From Sphingomonadaceae bacterium 3R27E2-A (GTDB lineage Bacteria > Pseudomonadota > Alphaproteobacteria > Sphingomonadales > Sphingomonadaceae), in NCBI GenBank assembly GCA_005503165.1, contig SCNT01000033.1, forward strand, positions 1 through 50,220: a DNA stretch of 50,220 nt, given 5' to 3'. The notes beneath the pieces were generated by a model that made no database searches, was not told the origin of the DNA, and saw only the letters and a list, made by a program, of their open reading frames with translations. The position numbers and the translations under genes are program-made. The number at the start of each line of letters is the position of its first letter. Position 1 is the first letter of the stretch. This document shows positions 8,488 through 17,291 of the stretch, piece by piece.

Positions 8488-10236
8488 GTGAAAACGAAAT
8501 GGCATGGTGCCCTGGCGGCGTTGTTCATGCTGCTGCTCGGCACGGCTGCGCCGGCGGCGGCGCAAAGCTGCGGCAGCGGCCCCCTCCGCGGGGACCGCGT
8601 CGCACTGCTCATCGGCAACAGCGCCTATGACGGTTTTAGCTGGGCCGCGCTCGCCAATGCGCGCACCGACGTCGCGCATATCTGTTCGACATTGACCGAC
8701 GCCGGTTATGCGGTGCGCGTGATCGCCGATGCCGAGCATGACGACCTGCTCGCCGGGCTCGACCGCTTCGCCGCCGAGGCGGCTGGCGCGGGGACGGTCG
8801 TCGTCTATTACGCCGGCCACGGCTTCCAATATGGGCAGAAAAACTACGTCGTGCCGACCGATGCGCCGCCGATGACGCGGCGCAGCGACCTCGACCTGCG
8901 CTTCGTGTCGCTCGAGACGATCGCCAAGCGCGTGATCCCCGACGGCGCGGTAGCGCTGTTCCTGGTCGATGCCTGCCGCACGGCCGATCCCGTCGTGCGG
9001 CTGGCCGACCAGCCCGCGGTCGCGACCGAGGGCGGAGTCGGGCCGATCGGCCTCTTGTCGCTGCCGCGCGGCGCGGTGCTCTATTCGACCGCGATCGGCG
9101 CCCCCGCCTACGACGATGCGCCGATCGGCTCGCGGCTCAGCCCCTTCGCGACCGCCGCGGGGCGGTATCTCGCGATGCCGGTGCCGCTGACCACGATGTT
9201 CGGCGCGATCGAGAGCGAGGTGCCCGAACTCACCGAAGGCATGCCGCGTGGTGAGCAGGAACCCTTTCATTACGGCCGCAAGCTCGGCGGACTCTATCTG
9301 GTCGAGCCCAGGAAGCTCGACCCGGCGATGGCCGCGCCGCCGCCGGTCAAGGCGGCCGAACCGACCGCGACCGCTGCCGCGCCCGCACCCGTGACGCGCG
9401 GCGGACCTGCTGCGATCGCCCCGCTCGACCTGCCGCTCGCCCGGCTGGCGGTCGAGGACGAGCCGATCGTCGTCGCCAAGCTGCTGACGACCCGCTCGAC
9501 CGCCGACATAGCCGCCCTCGCCAAGGGCGGCGATCCGGTGGCGCAGCATATCCTGGGCTATATGCTCGAATTCGGCGTCGGAGTGGCGCGCGACCTGCCC
9601 GCGGCGCGCGAATGGCTCGCGCGCTCGGCCGCCGCCGACTATGCGCCCGGCCAGCTCGAATATGGCTATCTGCTGATGGGCAGCGCGCCGGGCACGCCCG
9701 ACCGCATCGAGGGCGAACGGCTCTACCGCGCCGCGGCGGCAAGCGGCTATGCCAAGGCGAAGACGCACCTCGCGCATCAATTGTGGATCGGCGGTTTCGG
9801 GAAGCCCGACCTCGCGGGCGCCGAACGCCTGTTCGTCGAGGCGGCCGAGGCGGGGCACCCGGCGGCGATGTTCTTCGCCGCCGCGGTCAACCCCGCGCGC
9901 CGGGCCGACATGGCCGCCCGGCTCCGCGCGATCGCGCAGGGCGGCGATGTCGAGGGCAATTTGTGGCTGTGCGAAATCGGTGTCTACAACAACAGCATCG
10001 CCGACGCCTTCGACGACTGCGCCATTGCGGCGCGCAGTTCGGCGCTGTCGGGCGACGGAACGGGCACCGAAACCGCGCACGCCAACGCGATGGCGATCGT
10101 CGCGCTCGGCTACCAGACGGGGCAGGGGGTGGAGGCCAATCCCGCGATGGCGCGGCAATGGGCGATGCGCGCGGTCGAATATCCCGACCTGCGCGGCGAG
10201 CTGCGCGCGCAGATGGAAGGGATTATCGGGAAGTAG
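8488..10236 (+). CDS. Exported caspase-family (peptidase C14) protein with Sel1-like repeats
   Basis: A 582-residue protein starting at GTG, with an N-terminal signal peptide (about 1-25, ending APAAAQ). The caspase-like domain (about 35-260) opens with VALLIGNSAYDG and keeps the catalytic dyad: H111 in YYAGHGFQYG and C163 in FLVDACRTADP. After an Ala/Pro-rich linker (about 300-330) come Sel1-like TPR repeats (DPVAQHILGYMLEFGVGVARDLPAAREWLARSAA, and three or more further units to about 570). Prokaryotic caspase homologues act as proteases in signalling, stress or defence. A periplasmic location argues against a cytoplasmic abortive-infection role. Substrate is unknown. Confidence 0.85.
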   Translation: MKTKWHGALAALFMLLLGTAAPAAAQSCGSGPLRGDRVALLIGNSAYDGFSWAALANARTDVAHICSTLTDAGYAVRVIADAEHDDLLAGLDRFAAEAAGAGTVVVYYAGHGFQYGQKNYVVPTDAPPMTRRSDLDLRFVSLETIAKRVIPDGAVALFLVDACRTADPVVRLADQPAVATEGGVGPIGLLSLPRGAVLYSTAIGAPAYDDAPIGSRLSPFATAAGRYLAMPVPLTTMFGAIESEVPELTEGMPRGEQEPFHYGRKLGGLYLVEPRKLDPAMAAPPPVKAAEPTATAAAPAPVTRGGPAAIAPLDLPLARLAVEDEPIVVAKLLTTRSTADIAALAKGGDPVAQHILGYMLEFGVGVARDLPAAREWLARSAAADYAPGQLEYGYLLMGSAPGTPDRIEGERLYRAAAASGYAKAKTHLAHQLWIGGFGKPDLAGAERLFVEAAEAGHPAAMFFAAAVNPARRADMAARLRAIAQGGDVEGNLWLCEIGVYNNSIADAFDDCAIAARSSALSGDGTGTETAHANAMAIVALGYQTGQGVEANPAMARQWAMRAVEYPDLRGELRAQMEGIIGK

Positions 10237-10280
10237 CTGGGACAGGCTTGGGGTGCGGAGCGGACCTTATGCCATCGGTA

Positions 10281-10361
10281 TGTGTTCCCCGGCGAAAGCC
10301 GGGGCCCAGATGGCAAGCAAAGCCCTCGTATTCTGGGCCCCGGCTTCCGCCGGGGAACACA
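10281..10361. repeat. 30-bp inverted repeat, extragenic palindrome 1
   Basis: Arm 10281-10310 (TGTGTTCCCCGGCGAAAGCC...) and arm 10332-10361 are reverse complements with one mismatch in 30, around a 21-nt spacer. The sequence resembles extragenic palindromes dispersed in alphaproteobacterial genomes. It may terminate transcription of the caspase-like gene, which ends 45 bp upstream. Confidence 0.8.
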
Positions 10362-10382
10362 AACTTTGCGTTTCCCAACCCC

Positions 10383-10458
10383 CGTCACCCCGGGCTTGAC
10401 TCGGGGTCCCGCTTTGCGATGTCGATTGGCGGGACCCCGGATCAAATCCGGGGTGACG
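10383..10458. repeat. 30-bp inverted repeat, extragenic palindrome 2
   Basis: Arm 10383-10412 (CGTCACCCCGGGCTTGACTC...) pairs with 10429-10458 (26/30) around a 16-nt spacer. It is a different family from the palindrome 22 bp upstream. The two compensating pairs at the mismatched centre suggest structure, but one example cannot prove selection. Together the two palindromes fill most of the 262-bp gap before greB. Confidence 0.8.
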
Positions 10459-10498
10459 ATTGGGGGACGGCAACCAACGCCCGAAACCGGCCGCTCCC

Positions 10499-10987
10499 CT
10501 ACGTCCCCGGATACCTTACCTCCATCACCTCCCACTCCTTGGGCCCGGCGGGCAGCTGCACTGTGCGCAGATCGCCCACCGCCGCGCCGCGGAGCGCGCG
10601 GGCGAGGGGGCTGTTCCAGCCGATGCGGCCTTCGCCGGCGTCGGCCTCGTCGTCACCCACCAAGGTGACCGTGCGGCGGGCATCGTCGTCGTCGGCCAGC
10701 TCGACCGTCGCACCGAACCAGATGCGGGCCTTGTCGGGCTGTTCGGCGGGGTCGACGACGCGCGCCGCCTTCATCCGCCGCGCGAGGAAGCCCAGCCGCC
10801 GGTCGATTTCGCGCAGGCGCTTGCGGCCATAGATATAGTCGCCATTCTCGCTGCGGTCGCCATTGCCCGCGGCCCAGCTGATCACCTCGACCAGCTTCGG
10901 CTGCTCGTCGCCGAGCAGCGCGTCATATTCGGCGCGCAGCGCGGCATAGCCCGCGGGGCTGATGATGTTCGTCTTGTCCCCCGCCAT
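10499..10987 (-). CDS. greB: Transcription elongation factor GreB
   Basis: A 162-residue Gre factor that inserts a coiled coil into the RNA polymerase secondary channel and stimulates cleavage of backtracked RNA. The coiled-coil tip reads GDRSENGDYIYGRKRLREIDRR (residues 43-64). The acidic tip residues D44 and E47 and the GreB-typical YIYGRKRLREID follow-on separate it from GreA. The C-terminal FKBP-like domain ends GPKEWEVMEVRY. It lies 6 bp downstream of the lytic transglycosylase gene on the same strand, so the two are probably co-transcribed. Confidence 0.92.
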   Translation of the reverse strand: MAGDKTNIISPAGYAALRAEYDALLGDEQPKLVEVISWAAGNGDRSENGDYIYGRKRLREIDRRLGFLARRMKAARVVDPAEQPDKARIWFGATVELADDDDARRTVTLVGDDEADAGEGRIGWNSPLARALRGAAVGDLRTVQLPAGPKEWEVMEVRYPGT

Positions 10988-10993
10988 CGCGGA

Positions 10994-13021
10994 TCAGCCG
11001 GGGGTGCGCTTGCCGAGATAGAAGCTCAGCGGCGCTTGCGGCAGCGGCTGGTCGCGAAGCGTGTCGTAGACGACGGCGTTTTCGAGTACGCGCTGGACAT
11101 AATTCTTGGTCTCGAAGATCGGGATCGCCTCGATCCAGTCGACCATCTCGATCGTGCCATTACGCGGATCGCCATTGGCGCGCAGCCATTTGTTCACATT
11201 GCCCGGCCCGGCGTTGTACGCCGCGACCGCGAGCGGGTAGCTGCCGCCGAAATAGCGCAGCATCTGCTGGAAATAGGTCGATCCCAAGGTCATGTTGTAA
11301 TTGGTGTCGGTGGTCAGCGACTCGCGGTTGTAGGTCAGGCCAAGCTTGCCCGCGACCTCGTTTGCGGTGCCGGGCATCAGCTGCATCATGCCGCGCGCGC
11401 CGGCGTGGCTGATCGCGGCGCGGTCGAACTGGCTTTCCTGCCGCGTGATCGCGTGGATGAAGGTCCAGTTGCCCTCGTGCCCCGCGGGGACGCGGACGGT
11501 CGGGAAGCCCGACACCTCGACCGCGTCAAGGCTGTTCGCCTGCGCGCTGCGGCCGATCATGACGCCGAGGTCGGGGCGACCGATCTGCGACGCGAGCTGG
11601 CCCGCGAGGACATGGTCGGCGGGCGTGCTCGCCTTTTGCGCGAGCGCGCGGAGGAACAGCGACTGCTCGCGCCACGCCCCGATCTCGCCGAGCGCGCGCG
11701 CGGCGCGGACGAGGCGGTCGTCGTTGAAGGCGGTGCGCTCGGCCGGGCCGACCTGGATCGACGGGACCGGCGCGGGCTTGGGCTGCGGCCGGCCGAGCCG
11801 TTCGAGCGCGAGCTGGCCGTAGAATTGGTCGTAATGCTGCGCGGCGTCGGCGAAATGCGCATTGGCGGCGGTGCTGTCGCCCGCGGCGAGCGCGGCGCGG
11901 CCGGCCCAGTAGAAGCCCTTCGTGCGCGTCTGCGCCGAGCGCGCGGCTTCGCCATATTGGCGGAACATCCGGGCGGCGTCGGCGGGACGGCGGAGATCCT
12001 TGAGCGCGATCTGCCCCGCGAGCCAGGCGAGGCTAGTGTAATCGTCGCGCACGCTGAGCGGGGTTTCGCGGACCACCGTACCCGGCGGCAACGCGTCGTC
12101 GAGCTGGCTCGCGATATTATAGGCGGTGCGCTTGTCGCCGCTTTCCGACGCGCCCTTGGCGTTGGTGAGCAGGGTGGCGAGCCACTCCTCGGCGTCGGTC
12201 GGCGCCCTGGCGAGCGACCGCGGCGCGGCGAGCAAAGCGCGCGCCTCGCCCGCGCGATTGGCCTTGCGCAGCCAGGTGGCCTTGTCGGTAATATAGCCTG
12301 CATCGGTGCGCGTGAGGCCGGGGTTGGCGGCCTCGACGGCATTCGCCTGCAGCGCGGCGTCGACCGCGCCCGCGCGCATCGCGAGGCGGGCGGCGAAGAC
12401 CGCGCGCCGTTCGGGCGAGGTGTAGGCAAGCTGCCGCCCCGCGGCGCTGGTCGCGCCCGACCATAGGAGCCGGTCCATGCGCGCGTCGTGATCGGCGGGG
12501 GAGAGCGCCCCGGGGAAGAGCGACAGCACGCGGCTCGTCTCATAATCGTCGAGCGTACCGCCGGTCCAGGCGCGGCGCACGGCGGCATAGGCCTCGTCGC
12601 GGCGCCCGCTGGCGTTGAGCGCTAGCGCCTGGCGCAGGTGGCCGCTCGCGGTCTGCGGCGGATAGGCCTGGAAATAGGCGAGGGCGCGCGCGGGATCGAA
12701 GCTGTCGAGCGCGATCGCCTTTTCGGCGCGGGTGCGCATTTTGGCGGCGTCGGGCCAGTCGCGGTTGGCGAGCAGGAAGCGCGACAGCTGGTCGAAGCTG
12801 GCATTATTGTTCGCGGTGAGCCGGCGCCATTCGAGCACGGCGTCGCCGACGCTGTTGCCGCTGGTCGGCGGGCTGTTCGACGCTGCGGCGAGCCCCATCT
12901 GCGCGCGGTACCACGCCATCTGCTCGGGGGTGAGTTCGCTGGCATGCGCGATGGCGGGAAAGAAAAGGGCGGCGGCGAGCGCCAGACGCGAAACGGAGGG
13001 CAGCGAAATCATGAAAGCCAT
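10994..13021 (-). CDS. slt: Soluble lytic murein transglycosylase (Slt70-like)
   Basis: A 675-residue periplasmic enzyme that cleaves peptidoglycan with formation of 1,6-anhydro-MurNAc. It has a signal peptide (about 1-28, LALAAALFFPAIAHA), a long alpha-superhelical U-domain (about 30-480) and a C-terminal SLT domain. The catalytic glutamate is E529 in AITRQESQFDRAA, followed by HAGARGMMQLMPGTA and LAVAAYNAGPGNVNKWL. The ATG at 13021 has AAGGAG 12 nt upstream; a second ATG at 13012 is possible. The reading frame stays open upstream to 13897, but this stretch is antisense to dapA and is not coding. It is divergent from dapA and followed by greB. Confidence 0.92.
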   Translation of the reverse strand: MAFMISLPSVSRLALAAALFFPAIAHASELTPEQMAWYRAQMGLAAASNSPPTSGNSVGDAVLEWRRLTANNNASFDQLSRFLLANRDWPDAAKMRTRAEKAIALDSFDPARALAYFQAYPPQTASGHLRQALALNASGRRDEAYAAVRRAWTGGTLDDYETSRVLSLFPGALSPADHDARMDRLLWSGATSAAGRQLAYTSPERRAVFAARLAMRAGAVDAALQANAVEAANPGLTRTDAGYITDKATWLRKANRAGEARALLAAPRSLARAPTDAEEWLATLLTNAKGASESGDKRTAYNIASQLDDALPPGTVVRETPLSVRDDYTSLAWLAGQIALKDLRRPADAARMFRQYGEAARSAQTRTKGFYWAGRAALAAGDSTAANAHFADAAQHYDQFYGQLALERLGRPQPKPAPVPSIQVGPAERTAFNDDRLVRAARALGEIGAWREQSLFLRALAQKASTPADHVLAGQLASQIGRPDLGVMIGRSAQANSLDAVEVSGFPTVRVPAGHEGNWTFIHAITRQESQFDRAAISHAGARGMMQLMPGTANEVAGKLGLTYNRESLTTDTNYNMTLGSTYFQQMLRYFGGSYPLAVAAYNAGPGNVNKWLRANGDPRNGTIEMVDWIEAIPIFETKNYVQRVLENAVVYDTLRDQPLPQAPLSFYLGKRTPG

Positions 13022-13120
13022 GTTAGTGGCAAACTCCTTGCGGGGCGCTGAATAGGCGTCCAATAGCGGCGCGCCGGCCAATCCTATCGGCCGCGCGGAG
13101 TCTTTGTAAAGGAGCCGAGC

Positions 13121-13996
13121 ATGTTTTCCGGGTCGATTCCCGCCTTGGTGACGCCGTTTCGCGATGGGGCGTTCGACGCTCCGGCGTTCAAACGGCTCGT
13201 CGACTGGCAGATCGGCGAGGGAACGAGCGCGCTGGTTCCGTGCGGCACGACGGGCGAAAGCCCGACTTTGGGCTTCGACGAACATTATCGCGTCATCGAC
13301 AGCTGCGTCGAGGCGGCCGCGGGGCGCGTGCCGGTGATCGCGGGCTGCGGGTCGAACGACACCGCGACCGCGGTCCGCCACATGCTCTATGCGCAAAAAG
13401 CGGGGGCGGCCGCGGCGCTGATCGTCGCGCCCTATTATAACCGCCCGACCCAGGCGGGCATGCTCGCGCATTTCGCCGCGCTCGCCGATGCGTGCGACTT
13501 GCCGATCGTCGTCTACAACGTCCCCGGCCGCACCGTCGCCGACATCTCTGCGGAGACGATGAACAAGCTCGCCGAAATGCCGAGCGTGGTCGCGATCAAG
13601 GACGCGAGCGGCGACCTCGCGCGCGTGACGATGCACCGCGCCGGCGCGGGCGAGGATTTCTGCCAATTGAGCGGCAACGACGATCTGTGGCTGCCGCATG
13701 CGGTGATGGGCGGCGCGGGCTGCATCTCGGTGACCGCCAATGTCGCGCCGCGCCTCTGCGCCGATTTCGCCGCCGCCTGCGCCGCGGGCGACTGGGCCGG
13801 CGCGCTGGTGCTGCACGAGCGATTGTTCGACCTGCACAAGGCGATGTTCAGCGACGCCTCGCCCGCGCCGGCAAAATATGCGCTGTCGCGCATCCACGAC
13901 TGGTTTTCGCCCGAAGTGCGCCTACCTATCATCCCGGCGTCCGAAACATCGCGTGCGGCCGTCGACGCCGCATTGTCCGCGGCGGGAGTAATCTAG
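13121..13996 (+). CDS. dapA: 4-hydroxy-tetrahydrodipicolinate synthase DapA
   Basis: A 291-residue class I aldolase-type TIM barrel that condenses pyruvate with aspartate semialdehyde, the first committed step of lysine and diaminopimelate synthesis. The Schiff-base lysine is K160 ([11 protein letters not shown]), with catalytic Y132 (VVYNVPGRT) and the binding motif [11 protein letters not shown] near residue 40. AAGGAG lies 6 nt ahead of the ATG. It heads a short operon with smpB (8-nt gap) and a DUF2062 gene. Confidence 0.95.
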   Translation: MFSGSIPALVTPFRDGAFDAPAFKRLVDWQIGEGTSALVPCGTTGESPTLGFDEHYRVIDSCVEAAAGRVPVIAGCGSNDTATAVRHMLYAQKAGAAAALIVAPYYNRPTQAGMLAHFAALADACDLPIVVYNVPGRTVADISAETMNKLAEMPSVVAIKDASGDLARVTMHRAGAGEDFCQLSGNDDLWLPHAVMGGAGCISVTANVAPRLCADFAAACAAGDWAGALVLHERLFDLHKAMFSDASPAPAKYALSRIHDWFSPEVRLPIIPASETSRAAVDAALSAAGVI

Positions 13997-14004
13997 GTTT
14001 CGTA

Positions 14005-14490
14005 ATGGCCCGTCCGCAGTCCGCCGCCGAATTCGACAAGAAGAAGGTCGTCGCCGAGAACCGGCGCGCGCGCTTCGACTATAGCATCGAACAGGTGTTC
14101 GAGGCGGGGATCGCGCTGCAGGGCACCGAGGTGAAGTCGCTGCGGTTCGGGGAGGGGACGATCGCCGAGAGCTATGCCGAGGTGACCGGTGGCGAAGTGT
14201 GGCTGATCAACGCCAATATCCCCGAATTCAGCCACGGCAACCGCTTCAACCACGAGCCCAAGCGCCCGCGCAAGCTGCTGCTCAACTGGCGCGAGATCAA
14301 CAAGCTGCACGCCGGCGTCGCGCGGCAGGGGATGACTCTCGTGCCGCTGTCGGTCTATTTCAACAGCCGCGGCCGCGCGAAGGTCGAACTCGCGCTCGCC
14401 AAGGGCAAGAAGGCGCACGACAAGCGCGAGTCGATCAAGGAACGCGACTGGAAGCGCGACAAGCAGCGACTGATGAAGGACCGCGGATGA
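14005..14490 (+). CDS. smpB: SsrA (tmRNA)-binding protein SmpB
   Basis: A 161-residue trans-translation factor that brings tmRNA to stalled ribosomes. Family motifs are visible: [32 protein letters not shown], then [24 protein letters not shown], and the basic C-terminal tail [24 protein letters not shown], which mimics the mRNA downstream strand. It starts 8 nt after dapA and overlaps the next gene by 4 nt. The tmRNA gene is not in the window. Confidence 0.96.
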   Translation: MARPQSAAEFDKKKVVAENRRARFDYSIEQVFEAGIALQGTEVKSLRFGEGTIAESYAEVTGGEVWLINANIPEFSHGNRFNHEPKRPRKLLLNWREINKLHAGVARQGMTLVPLSVYFNSRGRAKVELALAKGKKAHDKRESIKERDWKRDKQRLMKDRG

Positions 14491-15125
14491 GCGGCGGGGG
14501 TTCGCGCGACCCAAAAGCGAGGGATAAGGCGGGTCTGATGAACTGGATCCGCCGCAATTCGCCGACGCGCGAGGAACTGCTGGAAAGCCGCTTCATCAAG
14601 CCCTTTGCCCACCGCGTCGCGCACAGCCATCTGTGGCGCTTCTCGCGAACCTCGGTGCGCCGCGGCGCCGCACTGGGCCTGTTCGTCGGCATCTTCTTCC
14701 TGATCCCGGGGGTGCAGATCCTGGGCGTCGCGCTGCTCGCGCTGCCGTTCCGCGCCAATATCCCGATCGGCGCGGCGATGACCTTCCTCTCCAACCCCGT
14801 GACCACCCCGCTGATCCTCGCGGCGTCGGTGTGGCTCGGCAGCTTCCTGTTCGGGCTGCATACCAATGTGTCGAACCTCTACATCCTCTATGACGAGGGC
14901 GCCTCGCTCGTCGAATGGTGGCACTGGTTCACCGCCAATGCCGGGACGGCGCTGCTCGGCGGGCTGGCGGGGCTGTTCGTGATTTCGGCGGTGTCGGCGG
15001 TGATCGGCTACGTCCTCGCCTCGGTGATCTGGGACAATTGGATACGCCTTCGCTGGCGCCGCAAAATTCGCCGCGCGCGCGACCAACGACTTGAGGCATC
15101 GACGAGCGACCCGGCTGCCGGTTGA
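14487..15125 (+). CDS. DUF2062 integral membrane protein
   Basis: A 212-residue inner-membrane protein. After a cationic N-terminal part (about 1-60) come hydrophobic segments at about 62-82 ([20 protein letters not shown]), 92-120 and 155-185 ([26 protein letters not shown]), with a basic tail. The [27 protein letters not shown] region is characteristic of DUF2062. Function is unknown. The ATG overlaps the smpB stop, so translation is coupled. Confidence 0.8.
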   Translation: MSGGGSRDPKARDKAGLMNWIRRNSPTREELLESRFIKPFAHRVAHSHLWRFSRTSVRRGAALGLFVGIFFLIPGVQILGVALLALPFRANIPIGAAMTFLSNPVTTPLILAASVWLGSFLFGLHTNVSNLYILYDEGASLVEWWHWFTANAGTALLGGLAGLFVISAVSAVIGYVLASVIWDNWIRLRWRRKIRRARDQRLEASTSDPAAG

Positions 15126-15205
15126 ACCGTCCGCGCGCGGGTTTATAGCTTCCCCATCATCGATCGCCCCGCGCGCGCCGCGGGGCCAGTATACCGGGGA
15201 AAATC

Positions 15206-17269
15206 ATGATCCGTACCACGCATAACCCGCGCCTCTTCGCGACCGCGGCGCTCGGCGCCCTGCTGCTCGCCGCGGCGCCCGCTACCGCCAAGGACAAGGC
15301 CGCTGCACCCGCAAAGACGACGCAGCCCGCGCACAAGCCCGAACTCGGCACCTTCGGGTTCGATTCGGCGGGAATGGACAAGAGCGTCCAGCCGGGCGAC
15401 GATTTCTATGCTTTTGCCAACGGTACCTGGGCCAGGAACACCCCCATTCCGGCCGACAAGTCGAACTATGGCATGTTCACCGCGCTCGCCGACCTGTCGC
15501 AGGTCCGCACGCGCGAGATCCTCGACGCCGCCAAGGCCGACCCCGACAGCATGATCGGCCGCGCCTATTCGTCGTACCTCGACAGCGCGGCGGTCGAGGC
15601 GAAGGGCCTGGCCCCGATCCAGCCATGGCTGGCCAAGATCAAGGCCGTCGAAAAGGCAGGCCTCGCGGCGCTGCTCGCAGAGGCCGACCGCAACGGGGTC
15701 CAGCATTTCTTCGGCGGTTTCGTCGGCCAGGACGACAAGAATCCCGAAGTCTATATCTACACCCTGTTCCAGGGCGGCATCGGCATGCCCGACCGCGACT
15801 TCTATCTGAAGGACGGCGAGCGCAACGCCAAGCTGCAGGCCGCCTATCTCAAGCACCTGGAAAATGTCCTGACGCTGGCGGGCGAGAGCAATGCCGCGGC
15901 GCGCGCGCAGGCGATCTACGACTTCGAAAAGCAGGTCGCGACGGTCCATTGGGACAAGAACGACAGCAGCGACGCGACCAAGGTCTATAACAAGATGACG
16001 ATCGGCGAACTGGCGCAGGCGGCGCCGGGCTTCGACTGGACCACGTTCATCCGCGGCATCGGCGTCAAGGAGGATTCGCTCCTCGTCTCGCAGCCGAGCG
16101 CCTTCACCGGCGAGGCCAAGTTGCTCGCCGAGGCGCCGATCGGCGTGATCCGCGACGCGCTGATCGTGCGCAGTCTCGACAGCTTCTCGGGCGTGCTGCC
16201 CGATGCGGTCGCGCAGGAGGCCTTTTCCTTTTACGGTACTGCGCTGTCGGGCACGCCGCAGATGCAGGAGCGCTGGAAGCGCGCGGTAGACTTCACCACC
16301 GGCAACATGGGCGAAGCCGTCGGCCAGGACTATGTCGCGAAATATTTCCCGCCCGAGACGAAGGCGGCGATGGACCTGCTGGTCAAGAATGTGCTCGCCG
16401 CGATGGGCGACCGCATCGACGGCCTCGCCTGGATGCAGCCCGCGACCAAGGTCAAGGCGAAGGCCAAGCTCGCGAAATTCACGACCAAGATCGGCTATCC
16501 CGACCGCTGGAAGGATTACAGCAAGCTCGAGATCAGGGCCGACGACCTGTTCGGCAACCAGCTGCGGGCGAACCAGTTCGCGCACGACGACAATATCAGC
16601 CGCCTCGGCGGGCCGATCCGCCGCTGGGAGTGGGGGATGACCCCGATGACGGTCAACGCCTACGCCAATTTCGGCATGAACGAGATCGTCTTCCCCGCCG
16701 CCATCCTGCAGCCGCCCTTCTTCGATCCCAATGCTGACGCGGCGATCAACTATGGCGGCATCGGTGCGGTCATCGGCCACGAGGTCAGTCATCACTTCGA
16801 CGACCAGGGCGCGAAATACGACGAGACCGGCAAGCTCGCCGACTGGTGGACCCCCGAGGACGTCAAGGCGTTCGAGGCGGCTGGGCAGGCGCTGATCGAG
16901 CAGTATAACGCCTATGAAGTGCTCCCCGGCGAGCATCTCGACGGCAAGTTCACGCTGGGCGAGAATATCGGCGATCTCGCCGGCCTTGCCGTCGCCTACG
17001 ACGCCTACAAGAAGTCGCTCGGCGGCAAGGAAGCGCCGGTGATCGACGGGCTGACCGGCGACCAGCGTTTCTTCCTCGGCTGGGCGCAGGTGTGGCGGCG
17101 CAACTATCGCGAGCAGAATTTGTCGCAGCGCATCACGACCGATCCGCATTCGCCCTCGATCCAGCGGACTTGGGTCTCGCGAAACCTTGACCCTTGGTAT
17201 AAGGCCTATCAGGTAAAGGAAGGGCAGAAGCTCTATCTGAAACCCGAAGATCGCGTCCGCATCTGGTGA
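15206..17269 (+). CDS. M13-family zinc metallopeptidase (neprilysin/PepO-like)
   Basis: A 687-residue exported protease with a signal peptide (about 1-28, ending APATAKD). The zinc site is H525-E526-x-x-H529 in GAVIGHEVSHHFDDQG, with the third ligand E586 in LGENIGDLAG. Upstream, TVNAYANFGMNEIVFPAAILQPPFF is the substrate-cleft block of the family. The chain ends in RIW, close to the usual VW terminus. It degrades peptides in the periplasm, or on the surface if acylated; no lipobox cysteine is seen. Full length for the family. Confidence 0.93.
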   Translation: MIRTTHNPRLFATAALGALLLAAAPATAKDKAAAPAKTTQPAHKPELGTFGFDSAGMDKSVQPGDDFYAFANGTWARNTPIPADKSNYGMFTALADLSQVRTREILDAAKADPDSMIGRAYSSYLDSAAVEAKGLAPIQPWLAKIKAVEKAGLAALLAEADRNGVQHFFGGFVGQDDKNPEVYIYTLFQGGIGMPDRDFYLKDGERNAKLQAAYLKHLENVLTLAGESNAAARAQAIYDFEKQVATVHWDKNDSSDATKVYNKMTIGELAQAAPGFDWTTFIRGIGVKEDSLLVSQPSAFTGEAKLLAEAPIGVIRDALIVRSLDSFSGVLPDAVAQEAFSFYGTALSGTPQMQERWKRAVDFTTGNMGEAVGQDYVAKYFPPETKAAMDLLVKNVLAAMGDRIDGLAWMQPATKVKAKAKLAKFTTKIGYPDRWKDYSKLEIRADDLFGNQLRANQFAHDDNISRLGGPIRRWEWGMTPMTVNAYANFGMNEIVFPAAILQPPFFDPNADAAINYGGIGAVIGHEVSHHFDDQGAKYDETGKLADWWTPEDVKAFEAAGQALIEQYNAYEVLPGEHLDGKFTLGENIGDLAGLAVAYDAYKKSLGGKEAPVIDGLTGDQRFFLGWAQVWRRNYREQNLSQRITTDPHSPSIQRTWVSRNLDPWYKAYQVKEGQKLYLKPEDRVRIW

Positions 17270-17291
17270 CGCCATAAGAGAAAGTCTGGCA

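Noticed and set aside
13022..13897. N-terminal extension of the lytic transglycosylase to 13897
   Set aside because: It would be entirely antisense to dapA, and the signal peptide starts at 13021.
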